Source of the DNA: Paenibacillus alkalitolerans
Lineage (GTDB): Bacteria > Bacillota > Bacilli > Paenibacillales > YIM-B00363
Assembly (NCBI RefSeq): GCF_016482785.1
Contig: NZ_JAEMXM010000003.1
Location: forward strand, 310,001-374,000
Direction of reading: 5' to 3'
Length of the DNA stretch: 64,000 nt
The position numbers were made by a program, and so were the translations under genes. Of this stretch, positions 7,645 to 15,903 are shown in pieces (the stretch's first letter is position 1; every line of letters starts with the position of its first letter). The notes under the pieces are model-generated. The model searched no databases. It had not been told where the DNA came from and saw only the letters and a list, made by a program, of their open reading frames with translations.

Positions 7645-8922
7645 CTAACCGGTTGCGCCCGTCGCCGGCGAAGCCGACGCATTTGCGCTTCTTGCGGCAG
7701 TTTCCGCCGCCTTGGCTTGCGTCCGCTCCCACAATCGCCGAACGATCGCATACTGTACGATGCCCGCGCAAGCGAGCAAGCCGGCCACTATGGCGAACGT
7801 AACGCGCCCGCCCCACAGTTCGTATATGAATCCGAACGCGATCGGTCCAAACCCCCGGGAGAGCTGCCAATTCATGCTGAATACCGAAAAATATCTGCCG
7901 CGCATATCGGCGGGAGCGATCATTGAAACGGCCTTCTGCAGATGCGGTCCGCTCAGCATCTCGCCAAGCGTGAATAATAATTCGACGACGATCAACAGGG
8001 CGAAGAACGGCGCGAAACCGTAACCGAACGCGACAGCCGCGAACAATCCGTAAGACAGCAGCACCACGCGGTGCGTCGCCCAATTTTCCGTCCAGCGCGC
8101 CAACGGAATTTGCAGCAGCATGACGGTGATTCCGTTGATCGTAAGAATCGTGGTAAGGATCGTCTTGTAATCTTCGAATTGGCTTTGCAGATGGAGCGGA
8201 AACACCGTCTCCACTTGCGCGTAGAGAATGCTGATCGGAACGGCGAGAGCCGTTATATAAAACAACCATCTGTGCGCGCCGAACGTGAGCCGCGCTTTAG
8301 CAACGGCCGGCGACGCCATATCCGATTGCACGTCGCGCTTAGGTAAAGTTTCAGGAATTTTTTTCCACACCAACAATAAATATATTGCAAAAGCTACCGC
8401 GGACAGTCCGAAAACGATTTTCGGCTGCCAAGTGAAGAGGAGAAGCCCCAGCACCGGCCCGAAAGCCGCCCCCACGTTCAACGCCGCATGCAGCGCAGCG
8501 AACACTTCGGCCCGGCGGTTCTCGGGAACGATATCCGCCACTTGCGCATTCGCGGCGGGGAAGAACAAGCTCATGCCGACTCCGTTCAGTATGGAACAAA
8601 GCGCGAACTGCCACACCGATTCCGCGAACACAAATCCGACCATCGCCGCCATGTTAACGGCCAATGCGCCTGCCATCAAGGGCTTACGCCCCCATCGGTC
8701 CGAAAGCCCGCCGCCCCACAATCCTACGAGCATTGCGGTGAGCGGCTGCAAACCGACGATCAACATCGGCAGCAGCACCGAGCCTTCCAGCTTATCGTAC
8801 AAATACAGAACCAAGAACGGCCGAATCATAAACCCTGCGACCGTCGTCAGCGCCGTACCGATGATGCGAATCCATATTGCGGCATCATATCGGGAAAATA
8901 ACTTGCTCCACACCGTCTCCAC
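7645..8922 (-). CDS. MFS transporter, drug-efflux type
   Basis: This 425-residue protein has about 12 hydrophobic segments and the MFS loop 2-3 signature GGLSDRWGRKPLM (about residues 72-84), typical of proton-driven multidrug exporters. The start is GTG at 8922 with only a weak ribosome site; a second GTG three codons on is possible. It is transcribed leftward after the AEC-family gene, with about 110 bp between, so it may be a separate unit. The C-terminus is a polar Ala/Thr-rich tail. No regulator gene is adjacent, and the substrate is unknown. Confidence 0.8.
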   Translation of the reverse strand: METVWSKLFSRYDAAIWIRIIGTALTTVAGFMIRPFLVLYLYDKLEGSVLLPMLIVGLQPLTAMLVGLWGGGLSDRWGRKPLMAGALAVNMAAMVGFVFAESVWQFALCSILNGVGMSLFFPAANAQVADIVPENRRAEVFAALHAALNVGAAFGPVLGLLLFTWQPKIVFGLSAVAFAIYLLLVWKKIPETLPKRDVQSDMASPAVAKARLTFGAHRWLFYITALAVPISILYAQVETVFPLHLQSQFEDYKTILTTILTINGITVMLLQIPLARWTENWATHRVVLLSYGLFAAVAFGYGFAPFFALLIVVELLFTLGEMLSGPHLQKAVSMIAPADMRGRYFSVFSMNWQLSRGFGPIAFGFIYELWGGRVTFAIVAGLLACAGIVQYAIVRRLWERTQAKAAETAARSANASASPATGATG

Positions 8923-9031
8923 CCCGCTGCGTTACCCGTCCATATCTTTGTAGTGCGGGCGTTTTCTACTCATTATATAGAAGAGAGGGGGAAGAAAAAG
9001 GGCATATTTTAGTCCTTGCGTTTCACCTTTT

Positions 9032-9952
9032 TCAGAGACCGCCTATGAATGCTATGACGAACGTAACCGTAACGATGCTAAACAGGGTGGAGGAGAACAC
9101 TGCTTGGGACGCGAAATCCGGCTCGTTCTCGAACTCGACGGCAAGCAGCACGCTGCTGAGCGACGTCGGCACGGCGCACGAAAGGACGAGCGCTTGCGCG
9201 AGTGGACCGTGGTAGCCTAGCAAGAGGACGATTCCGAATCCGATCGCGGGCGATACGAGCAAGCGCAGCGCGTTCGACAGCAGCACATCCGACATGGATA
9301 TGCTCCATTTCATGTTGCCGAGCTGCGCGCCGAGCGTTACCAGAGCCGTTGCGATGAACCCTTGGGAAATATATTCAAGCGGGATGTAGACCGATTCGGG
9401 AACCGGAATTTGCGCAAACTTAAAGAGAAAGGCGAGCGGCACGATGTAGATTACCGGAAACGTTAAAATCGTCCGCAGAATTTGCCGGAGTTCCATCCGA
9501 TGCGCATTCACGCTGTAAATACCGAATGTGTTCGGTATTACGCTTTGGATCACCATAATGATCAGCTGGACAGACAGCGTGAAAGGGTTGTTCGCAAATA
9601 CGAGTTGATTCAGGGGAATCGCGAAGTTCGCGCTGTTGTAGAAGATGACGCTGTTTCGCATCGCCCCGCGCATTCCGCCTTGGAAGCCGCGAAGCCGCAT
9701 CACCGCTTCAACAACAGCAATAAGCGCGGCGTAAAACAATACGAAGAATAAGAGCACTTCAAGCAAAACGGTCACCGTAAACGTGGATTCATAGAGCATG
9801 ACAAATAGAATCGCGGGAGAAAACAAATAGAAGTTCAGCTTGGACAGCGTGCGGATATCGAGCTTAAACGCGCGCTGCAGCACCGCACCGACGGAGATCA
9901 TGATCGACAGAGGAATAACGTTGTACAACAGGATGTGTAAAAAATAAGACAT
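9032..9952 (-). CDS. AEC (auxin efflux carrier) family transporter
   Basis: A 306-residue, very hydrophobic protein with about ten membrane segments. It shows family features: an N-terminal half ending in NSVIFYNSANFAIPLNQLVF and a C-terminal half with LSCAVPTSLSSVLLAVEFENEPDFASQAVF-type sequence. Bacterial AEC carriers move small organic acids such as malate or malonate; the substrate here is unknown. The ATG at 9952 follows a purine-rich AAGGGGGCG about 12 bases upstream. It is divergent from the Yip1/efflux operon. Confidence 0.8.
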   Translation of the reverse strand: MSYFLHILLYNVIPLSIMISVGAVLQRAFKLDIRTLSKLNFYLFSPAILFVMLYESTFTVTVLLEVLLFFVLFYAALIAVVEAVMRLRGFQGGMRGAMRNSVIFYNSANFAIPLNQLVFANNPFTLSVQLIIMVIQSVIPNTFGIYSVNAHRMELRQILRTILTFPVIYIVPLAFLFKFAQIPVPESVYIPLEYISQGFIATALVTLGAQLGNMKWSISMSDVLLSNALRLLVSPAIGFGIVLLLGYHGPLAQALVLSCAVPTSLSSVLLAVEFENEPDFASQAVFSSTLFSIVTVTFVIAFIGGL

Positions 9953-10027
9953 TTCGGATTACGCGCCCCCTTAAGCTGAAATCATTATAACTCAAGACGG
10001 GTGGAGCGCAATCTGAATGGAAATTAA

Positions 10028-10068
10028 TTCAATTAATATATTTCGTATGGTATAATTTACTAAGTAAA
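10028..10068 (+). promoter_or_regulatory. Sigma-A promoter of the Yip1/efflux operon with a small palindrome
   Basis: TTCAAT (10028-10033), 17 bases, then TATAAT (10051-10056) is a plausible vegetative promoter 42 bp before the Yip1 gene. The small palindrome TTTAC-TAA-GTAAA (10056-10068) lies on the expected start of transcription and could be an operator. Confidence 0.55.
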
Positions 10069-10097
10069 ATGTACTAGATTTGGGAGGCTGTCGTACT

Positions 10098-10739
10098 ATG
10101 ACCAATTTATTTACGATTATTGCTTCACCCGCCAAAACGTTCGAACGTTTGCGGGACAAAGGAGGCTGGGTGCTTCCTTTCGTCGCGTTGACGGTTTTGT
10201 CCGTCATACTCATGTATATCCAGTGGCCGTTGCTGCAGCGGTTGATGGAGGAGCAGATTGCGAACTCCCAGCAGCCAATGACGGAAGAGCAGATCAATAT
10301 GGGGAAAATGTTCGGGCAAATATCGGCGTATGCCGGAGCTGCTATCGCGCCGGCGATTTCCATGTTTCTCGGCGGTTTGCTTCTTCTGCTGGTGAATTTG
10401 ATCGTACGAGGAGAAGCGACATATATGCAATTAGCGAAAGTTTCGCTTTTCTCAAGCGTTCCGGCGTATATCGGAGGCATCATTACGGCGGTGATGGCGT
10501 TGACGCTAAATCCGGACAGCTTATACGACATTATGCTGACAGGGGGAGCGTTTTTCGATGAGAAGAAAGGCTTTCTGTTCGGCGCGGCGAGCAACATTTT
10601 GGATCCGTTCGGACTGTGGAGCTTAGCTCTGTTAATCATCGGAACCTCCGTCATGACCCGCCGTTCGAAGGCTGCGGCAGGTATTTGGATCGCGCTCGGT
10701 TGGCTTGTCGTGAAATTGGTCTCTTCGTTTACCGTATAG
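10098..10739 (+). CDS. Yip1-domain membrane protein
   Basis: The protein (213 residues) has five or so hydrophobic segments, and its start PAKTFERLRDKGGWVLPF is characteristic of bacterial Yip1-domain proteins. Function in bacteria is unclear, but such genes often sit beside ABC efflux systems. ATG 10098 follows GGGAGG (10082-10087). It appears to be the first gene of a four-gene unit with the membrane fusion protein, ATPase and permease, separated from the next start by 38 bp. Confidence 0.75.
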   Translation: MTNLFTIIASPAKTFERLRDKGGWVLPFVALTVLSVILMYIQWPLLQRLMEEQIANSQQPMTEEQINMGKMFGQISAYAGAAIAPAISMFLGGLLLLLVNLIVRGEATYMQLAKVSLFSSVPAYIGGIITAVMALTLNPDSLYDIMLTGGAFFDEKKGFLFGAASNILDPFGLWSLALLIIGTSVMTRRSKAAAGIWIALGWLVVKLVSSFTV

Positions 10740-10777
10740 AACGCTGGCGGATTATATACATAGAAAGGTTGAATAAG

Positions 10778-11848
10778 GTGCGGAGCAAATGGTTGTGGGG
10801 AGCGGCGCTTGTTCTGGTAGTAGCCGGGCTTGTGTATGTAAACGTCATGCGGATGGGGATAAGCCAAGAAGTGACGCTGGCGAAGGCGGAGGAAGGTGAA
10901 ATATCCGAATCCGTATTCGCCAACGGACGCATACAGCCGGCTGACGAGACGGAATTGTACACGAACGTCGACGGCAAAGTAAAGGAAGTGTTTGTGAAAG
11001 TCGGCGACACGGTTGCAAGAGGCGATGTCGTTATGTCGTACGACACGTCCGACTGGGAACGGCAAATCGAGCTTGAGCGCAACAGGATCGAAATCGAGAA
11101 GCTTCAACGGCAAATCGACAGGAAGCGGAACTACGATGCCGCAAAGCAGGGCGAGAAAGATGCCGAGCAAATACTTGCATTGGAATCGGATGCCCAGAAG
11201 CTGCATGAACTGCAAATTCGCGGCACGGAAAATACGATTGCTCAACTGCGGGAGAAAATTGCGCAAAGCGTTGTGAAGGCGGATTCGGACGGCGTCGTTA
11301 CGAAGCTGAACGTTACTGAAGGACAGACCGTGCCGTCAGGGTTTATGGCGGCGGTATTTGCGGATGTGTCTTCTTTAAAAGTATCCGCGGCGCTGAACGA
11401 GCTGGATGCGGGCAAAGTTCAGGCGGGGATGAAGGCGATCGTAACGGGAGACGCGTTCGATGACCGGTTGGACGGAGAACTGACGTACATAGCCCCCGAA
11501 GCGGCGCCAGCCGGCCCCGAATCGCAAGATTTCCAAGTCGGAATCGAAGTGACGTTGGCGAAAGGAGATTTGGACATCATACCGGGGTTGGCGGCAATGA
11601 TAGAATTTGTATTGCCCGGAGAGAAGCGGGTTCTGGTTCCGATCGACGCGGTCGTTTATAGAAATCAAGAAGCTTTCGTATATAAGGCGGAGGACGGTAA
11701 GGCTGTCCAAGTCGCTGTCAAGACGGGGAAGGACAACGGGGAGCGGGTTGAAATTCTGGAGGGGCTCAAAGCCGGAGAAGAGGTCATATCCCCGTTGCCT
11801 GAAGGGCTTCGCGACGGAAAGAAAGTAAAGGCGGCGCAATCCGAATGA
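10778..11848 (+). CDS. Membrane fusion protein of a MacAB-like ABC exporter
   Basis: This 356-residue protein has an N-terminal membrane anchor (residues about 6-22), then a biotinyl-lipoyl-like half ([22 protein letters not shown]). A helical hairpin rich in Glu, Lys and Gln follows (about 90-150), then the second lipoyl half ([16 protein letters not shown]) and a beta-barrel. It links the permease to substrate capture at the cell surface. The GTG at 10778 follows AGAAAGG with 9 bases of spacing; an upstream TTG (10769) is too close to that site. It overlaps the ATPase gene by four bases (ATGA), which implies coupled translation. Confidence 0.85.
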   Translation: MRSKWLWGAALVLVVAGLVYVNVMRMGISQEVTLAKAEEGEISESVFANGRIQPADETELYTNVDGKVKEVFVKVGDTVARGDVVMSYDTSDWERQIELERNRIEIEKLQRQIDRKRNYDAAKQGEKDAEQILALESDAQKLHELQIRGTENTIAQLREKIAQSVVKADSDGVVTKLNVTEGQTVPSGFMAAVFADVSSLKVSAALNELDAGKVQAGMKAIVTGDAFDDRLDGELTYIAPEAAPAGPESQDFQVGIEVTLAKGDLDIIPGLAAMIEFVLPGEKRVLVPIDAVVYRNQEAFVYKAEDGKAVQVAVKTGKDNGERVEILEGLKAGEEVISPLPEGLRDGKKVKAAQSE

Positions 11849-12537
11849 TTCGATTGGAAGGCGTAACCAAAACATACCGCAACGGAGCTGTCGAAGTACA
11901 AGCGTTGAAAACAATGGACGTAACGATAAACAAAGGCGAGTTCGTCGCCATTATGGGCCCTTCGGGTTCGGGCAAGTCCACTCTGATGAATATATTGGGC
12001 TGCCTGGATGTGCCTACGACCGGTACCTACGTGCTTGACGGGGAGCAAGTGGAATCGCTGGACGAGGACCGGCTGGCTGCGATTCGAAACCGCAAAATCG
12101 GATTCGTGTTTCAAAACTTCCACCTTCTTCCGCGCCAATCGATACTCCGCAATGTGGAGCTCCCTTGCGTATATGGCGGGGTCAGCCGTCAAGAGCGGAT
12201 GGAGAGAGCCAAAGACCTTCTTGAGAAGGTGGGGCTTGGCGAGAGGGTTCATCACCGACCGAACGAGCTGTCCGGCGGCCAGCGTCAGCGGGCCGCGATT
12301 GCGAGAGCGCTTGTGATGGATCCGGCCATATTGCTTGCCGACGAACCGACGGGAAATTTGGACGCGAAATCGTCGGAAGATATCATGCGACTGTTCGGAC
12401 AGCTGCATGCGGAAGGGGCGACGATCATTATCGTTACCCACGAACCCGACATTGCGGCTCATGCCAAGCGGGTCATTCGTTTCGGGGACGGGGACATCGT
12501 CCAGGACACCGCATCGGAGAGGCGGGAGGCGCTATGA
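11845..12537 (+). CDS. ABC transporter ATP-binding protein, MacB/LolD type
   Basis: The 230-residue ATPase shows Walker A (GPSGSGKST, 38-46), a Q-loop in [10 protein letters not shown], the signature LSGGQRQR, Walker B ([12 protein letters not shown]) and the H-loop (IIVTHEPD). The NLDAKSS after Walker B is typical of the MacB/LolD/FtsE group. It powers the permease encoded next, to which it is joined by a second four-base ATGA overlap. Substrates of such systems in Firmicutes are antimicrobial peptides, macrolide-like compounds or unknown. Confidence 0.9.
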   Translation: MIRLEGVTKTYRNGAVEVQALKTMDVTINKGEFVAIMGPSGSGKSTLMNILGCLDVPTTGTYVLDGEQVESLDEDRLAAIRNRKIGFVFQNFHLLPRQSILRNVELPCVYGGVSRQERMERAKDLLEKVGLGERVHHRPNELSGGQRQRAAIARALVMDPAILLADEPTGNLDAKSSEDIMRLFGQLHAEGATIIIVTHEPDIAAHAKRVIRFGDGDIVQDTASERREAL

Positions 12538-13736
12538 CGCTGTGGGAAAACTTGCTCATCGCCCTCGATAATTTGAAGGGCAACAAGATGCGTTCATTGT
12601 TGACGATTATCGGGATCGTGGTCGGCATCGCCGCGGTGGTGACGGTCGTATCGATCGGCCAAGCGGGCCAGACGTCGCTTGTGGCGGAGGTCGCTCAGTA
12701 TGGCGACGGATATTTTGTTTTATACCCGGCTAGCCGGGACGGCAATGTTGATATAAATTTGTACATTACCGACGCCGACTTGCAGCTGCTGCGCAAGATG
12801 GAAGGTATCGTTGCGGCGATGGGAAGCATGGAGCGCAGTTTTGTTGCGAAGATCGGCACGAAGGAAGTCAACGTGCGGGTAACCGGCACCGCCTCTTCGT
12901 ATTCGAAACTTTCCAATATGAAGATGTCTGCGGGGCAGTTTTTTTCTTCGTCGGAGGAACGGTCGCGCCAGCGCGTGTTGGTTGTCGAATCCAAATTCGC
13001 GGAAACGTATTTCGGATCGGCCGGCGCGGCTTTGAATCAGAAGGTCAATTTAGGCGGAAGGCTGTTCCGAATTGTAGGTGTGACGAAGACGGAGGAGTCG
13101 CTCTTTAGCGGTTTAGGCGGCGAGAGCTATAGAGCGTTCGCTCCGATGAATGCCGTTCCCGGCGCGGACGCAAGCTCCGCCCGGTTCGGCTTCATCGAGG
13201 TGAAAGCTTCCGCCGCAAACGAGGATGAGCTGAAAGAAATTGTGCGGCAGGTGAAACAATGGATCGCCAAGCGCCACAATACGGAGCCGGACAAATATAT
13301 GGCGCAGACGGCGTACGAAGTGCAGGGGCAAGTGAAGCAAGTGTTCTCGATTCTTCAAGTCATTATCGGTTCCATTGCGGGAATATCGCTGTTTGTCGGT
13401 GGAATAGGCGTTATGAACATCATGCTCGTTTCCGTAACCGAACGAACGCGAGAGATCGGCATTCGCAAAGCGATCGGCGCGACACCCGGCTTGATCATGG
13501 CGCAATTCATCATCGAAGCGGTCATCTTATCGCTAGCCGGGGGTGTCATAGGCGCCGGAATCGGATTGCTGGGCTCGTGGATCTTTTCTATTATAACCCA
13601 ATGGCCGTTTCTTATTTCGTGGTGGGCGCTGCTGCTTGCCGTCGTGTTTTCTACCGCAGTCGGAGTATTTTTCGGATTGTATCCCGCGAACAAAGCCGCT
13701 CGCATGCAGCCGATCGAATCGCTGCGCTACGAGTGA
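12534..13736 (+). CDS. FtsX-like permease of the MacAB-like exporter
   Basis: The 400-residue protein has one membrane segment near residues 20-42, a large extracytoplasmic MacB-PCD domain and three membrane segments at the C-terminus. The hallmark [20 protein letters not shown] and GIRKAIGA sequences precede the last segments. This is the MacB permease layout with the ATPase on a separate chain, as usual in Gram-positives. The operon order (Yip1, fusion protein, ATPase, permease) and overlaps suggest one transcript. The next gene is convergent, and no clear terminator was seen between them. Confidence 0.88.
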   Translation: MTLWENLLIALDNLKGNKMRSLLTIIGIVVGIAAVVTVVSIGQAGQTSLVAEVAQYGDGYFVLYPASRDGNVDINLYITDADLQLLRKMEGIVAAMGSMERSFVAKIGTKEVNVRVTGTASSYSKLSNMKMSAGQFFSSSEERSRQRVLVVESKFAETYFGSAGAALNQKVNLGGRLFRIVGVTKTEESLFSGLGGESYRAFAPMNAVPGADASSARFGFIEVKASAANEDELKEIVRQVKQWIAKRHNTEPDKYMAQTAYEVQGQVKQVFSILQVIIGSIAGISLFVGGIGVMNIMLVSVTERTREIGIRKAIGATPGLIMAQFIIEAVILSLAGGVIGAGIGLLGSWIFSIITQWPFLISWWALLLAVVFSTAVGVFFGLYPANKAARMQPIESLRYE

Positions 13737-13807
13737 CGTCTCCTCCTGTGAGTGACGGCATCTCCGACACGGTGATCAGCAACACTTCTGGTTACTACAT
13801 ACGTTAA

Positions 13808-14815
13808 TTATCGCACCAGCGCCGCCCACTTCTCGAACGTGCGATGCGCTTCCCCCGAGTCGAGCGCCGTTCTCGCCGCGTCGAGTCCTGCTTCAATGCT
13901 TCCGGCCGCATTCGCCAGCCAAAGCCGCACTGCGGCATTCAAGACCGTAATTTGCCGGAAAGCGGGCTCGCATTCTCCGCGCAGCACGGCAACCGCCGTT
14001 TGCGCTTGCGCCGATGCGGTCCACTCCATGTCCGGTACTTCTTCATATAAATTATACAATTCCGGATCGATCACAAGAAGCTCCGGAACTCCGTCGTCAA
14101 CTAGGTACGCGCGAGTTCTCTTGTTGACCGGCAAATCCTCGGAGCCTTCCATTCCTTGTGTAATGAGCGCCCGTTTCACTCCAAGCCGCGTCACCAGCTC
14201 GGTCATCTTCTCGAACACCGTGCCATGGAACACGCCGAACGCCAAGTATGGGGCATCCGAATAACGAAGCAGCTTCTCCGCGGTGTTGAAGACGGTCCGA
14301 AGACCGAGCTCTTCGCGCAATTGCCGCATTGCGGCAAGAGGGGGGCATGCTTCTTCGGCCGGTGTAAACAGTACGCCGGTTTCGGCGGCCGCCTTGTGAA
14401 ACGTGTCTATATCCGCATGAATGCCCATTTCGAACAAAACGTCGGTTAAAGTGACGCCCCATTTCGGCGGAAGAGACCGGCTTGCGTGCAAAGATACCGG
14501 CACTCCGCATGAGGCCAAAACAAACGCGACGGGCAGAGCTGCCATGAACGATTTGGTTCTGCCGTCGTACGGTCCGGCGCAATCCAAGGAACCGGGAAGC
14601 GGATGGCGGCGGCTGAACGGACGCAGAACGTCGACGAACGCCATAATTTCATCGGTGCTTTCCATCTTTATCCTCTCGGCGACAAGGAACGCCCCCGCTT
14701 GCGCGGGCGTCGCTTCGCCGCCGACGATCATTTCTGCAGCACGAACCGCTTCTTCATAGGTCAGATCCCGGGCGCCCCGTTTTCCTCGGCCGACTTCTTT
14801 GAGTAGTTCTTTCAT
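13808..14815 (-). CDS. TrpD2/YbiB-like anthranilate phosphoribosyltransferase homologue
   Basis: The 335-residue protein has the fold of anthranilate phosphoribosyltransferase (N-terminal helical domain with GGEATPAQAGAFLVAERIKMES), but the catalytic motifs are changed. Where TrpD has GTGGD-x-x-x-TFN it has AGPYDGRTKSFM, and where TrpD has KHGNRSVSS it has LHASRSLPPKWG. This is the TrpD2 (YbiB) pattern, whose members do not make tryptophan and include nucleic-acid binding proteins. It overlaps the upstream ANTAR gene by four bases (ATGA), so the two are probably co-translated and could act together on the nitrate operon. That link is an inference. Confidence 0.75.
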   Translation of the reverse strand: MKELLKEVGRGKRGARDLTYEEAVRAAEMIVGGEATPAQAGAFLVAERIKMESTDEIMAFVDVLRPFSRRHPLPGSLDCAGPYDGRTKSFMAALPVAFVLASCGVPVSLHASRSLPPKWGVTLTDVLFEMGIHADIDTFHKAAAETGVLFTPAEEACPPLAAMRQLREELGLRTVFNTAEKLLRYSDAPYLAFGVFHGTVFEKMTELVTRLGVKRALITQGMEGSEDLPVNKRTRAYLVDDGVPELLVIDPELYNLYEEVPDMEWTASAQAQTAVAVLRGECEPAFRQITVLNAAVRLWLANAAGSIEAGLDAARTALDSGEAHRTFEKWAALVR

Positions 14816-15447
14816 TTAGTGCGCCCCCTAGGGTTTTGTTCTTTTAACAAAGAATACACTTTGACAATGGACACGGCAACGTCGACGAGCCGCCGCCGTT
14901 CGTTCATCGCTTGCTTGCGGAGAAACTCATACGCTTCCGCTTCAGAAATATGCTTGATTTCGCTAAGAATAGATTTAGCCCGGTCGATCCACTTGCGGTC
15001 CTCCAATTTGGCGAGCAGCTGCTCTCGTTCCTGCTTCCACTGCGTGCGGCGCAAATAATTTTTTGACGCAAGCGAAACATACCAGTGCAATTCGTTCACC
15101 GTCAAGCCGGGGGACAAAATGACGTCAATTTCAGTTGCTATATTGCAATTGTGCAGCACCGGCTCATCCTCGCACCACCAAATAGTCGGCAATGACTGAA
15201 GATGAGTGAATCTCGCAAGAGCGGAGAACGGAAGATGTAAAATAATTGCGTCAATATTTCTTACGTTAATATGGGTTTCTTCTTTAATTTCTTGTAAAAT
15301 AATACGGTAACCGGCCGCCGTAAATAATTCGACCGGATCGATATACCGTTCGGCGACTGGCTTCACTTCCGAGTCTTCATCATGCGTGACGGTCGCATTC
15401 GCCGGCGGGGCCGGATGTTCCCGCAGGATAAGAAACGTTTGCAGCAC
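14812..15447 (-). CDS. ANTAR-domain transcription antiterminator, divergent from the nitrate genes
   Basis: The 211-residue protein ends in an ANTAR three-helix domain: LEDRKWIDRAKSILSEIKHI, then AYEFLRKQAMNERRRLVDVA (about residues 148-203). ANTAR domains bind paired hexaloop hairpins in nascent RNA and block terminators. The N-terminal part looks like a divergent receiver domain but lacks a clear phospho-acceptor Asp. The start is GTG at 15447 with AGGATG upstream. It is divergent from narK, and the intervening leader carries both hairpins and a terminator, strongly suggesting that it controls the nitrate operon as NasR/NasT-type regulators do. Confidence 0.85.
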   Translation of the reverse strand: MLQTFLILREHPAPPANATVTHDEDSEVKPVAERYIDPVELFTAAGYRIILQEIKEETHINVRNIDAIILHLPFSALARFTHLQSLPTIWWCEDEPVLHNCNIATEIDVILSPGLTVNELHWYVSLASKNYLRRTQWKQEREQLLAKLEDRKWIDRAKSILSEIKHISEAEAYEFLRKQAMNERRRLVDVAVSIVKVYSLLKEQNPRGRTK

Positions 15448-15475
15448 AAGTAGTCACATCCTATCCATGACCCCC

Positions 15476-15498
15476 ACATGTTCACAAACCTAACATGT
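15476..15498. promoter_or_regulatory. Inverted repeat between the ANTAR gene and the nitrate promoter
   Basis: ACATGTT and AACATGT are perfect 7-bp arms around 9 bases. The site is 30-50 bp upstream of the ANTAR GTG on the reverse strand and about 75 bp before the nitrate -35. It could be an operator for either unit; the bound protein is unknown. Confidence 0.4.
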
Positions 15499-15561
15499 GA
15501 TAGTATTATATTGCACAAATATAACACAGAAAAGCGAATTTTTGAACCAAAAACTTTTTTG

Positions 15562-15578
15562 TGTCAGTATTATTGACA
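15562..15578 (+). promoter_or_regulatory. GlnR/TnrA box
   Basis: TGTCAGTATTATTGACA matches the Bacillales nitrogen box TGTNAN7TNACA exactly. Its right half is the -35 hexamer of the nitrate promoter. TnrA activates from sites centred near -50, while sites over the -35 usually mean GlnR or TnrA repression, so the sign of control is open. Confidence 0.75.
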
Positions 15579-15602
15579 TAATCCGAGTTTGCTGAATATA
15601 AT
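15573..15602 (+). promoter_or_regulatory. Promoter of the nitrate operon leader
   Basis: TTGACA (15573-15578), 18 bases, then TATAAT (15597-15602) are both consensus hexamers. The transcript would start near 15609, giving a leader of about 295 bases before narK. Confidence 0.75.
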
Positions 15603-15704
15603 ACGGTTAAGAAGAAAACCTCGAACGATGGAAATGCAATGGAGCATGACCGCCACCAATGGAAGGTTTTCTAATAATTAATGAAGAAGAGCGTCTGCCG
15701 AAGC

Positions 15705-15799
15705 ACCTTCAATGAAGAGGGTCCTTCGTTAAGAGGAAGCTTTTCTTACATCACTGAAATTGCAAAGCAAATTATGAAGGCGAAGCACAACGTCGTGCT
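15705..15799 (+). promoter_or_regulatory. ANTAR target RNA: two hexaloop hairpins in the nitrate leader
   Basis: P1 is ACCTTC/GAGGGT (15705-15722) closing a six-base loop AATGAA. P2 is AGCAC/GTGCT (15784-15799) closing AACGTC. Both loops have A at position 1 and G at position 4, the published rule for ANTAR substrates. The 61-base linker is longer than in many examples. An intrinsic terminator starts 12 bases after P2. P1 includes one G-U pair. Confidence 0.7.
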
Positions 15800-15810
15800 G
15801 AGTCTTAGGC

Positions 15811-15862
15811 AAAGAGGCCGTGTCTCACACCTAGTATACGTGTGGGGTTCGGTCTCTTTTTT
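15811..15862 (+). terminator. Leader terminator before narK
   Basis: AAAGAGGCCG pairs with CGGTCTCTTT (10 bp with one G-U). Inside it CACAC pairs with GTGTG, and six T follow at 15857-15862. It lies between the promoter and the narK start, so reaching the operon requires antitermination. Confidence 0.85.
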
Positions 15863-15903
15863 ACTTTTAAATCTAAAAAAAAAATGTAGAGGAGAGGTTG
15901 CGG

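Noticed and set aside
10616-10777. Upstream extension of the membrane fusion protein to 10616
   Set aside because: It overlaps the Yip1 gene in another frame and lacks a ribosome site; GTG 10778 is better supported.
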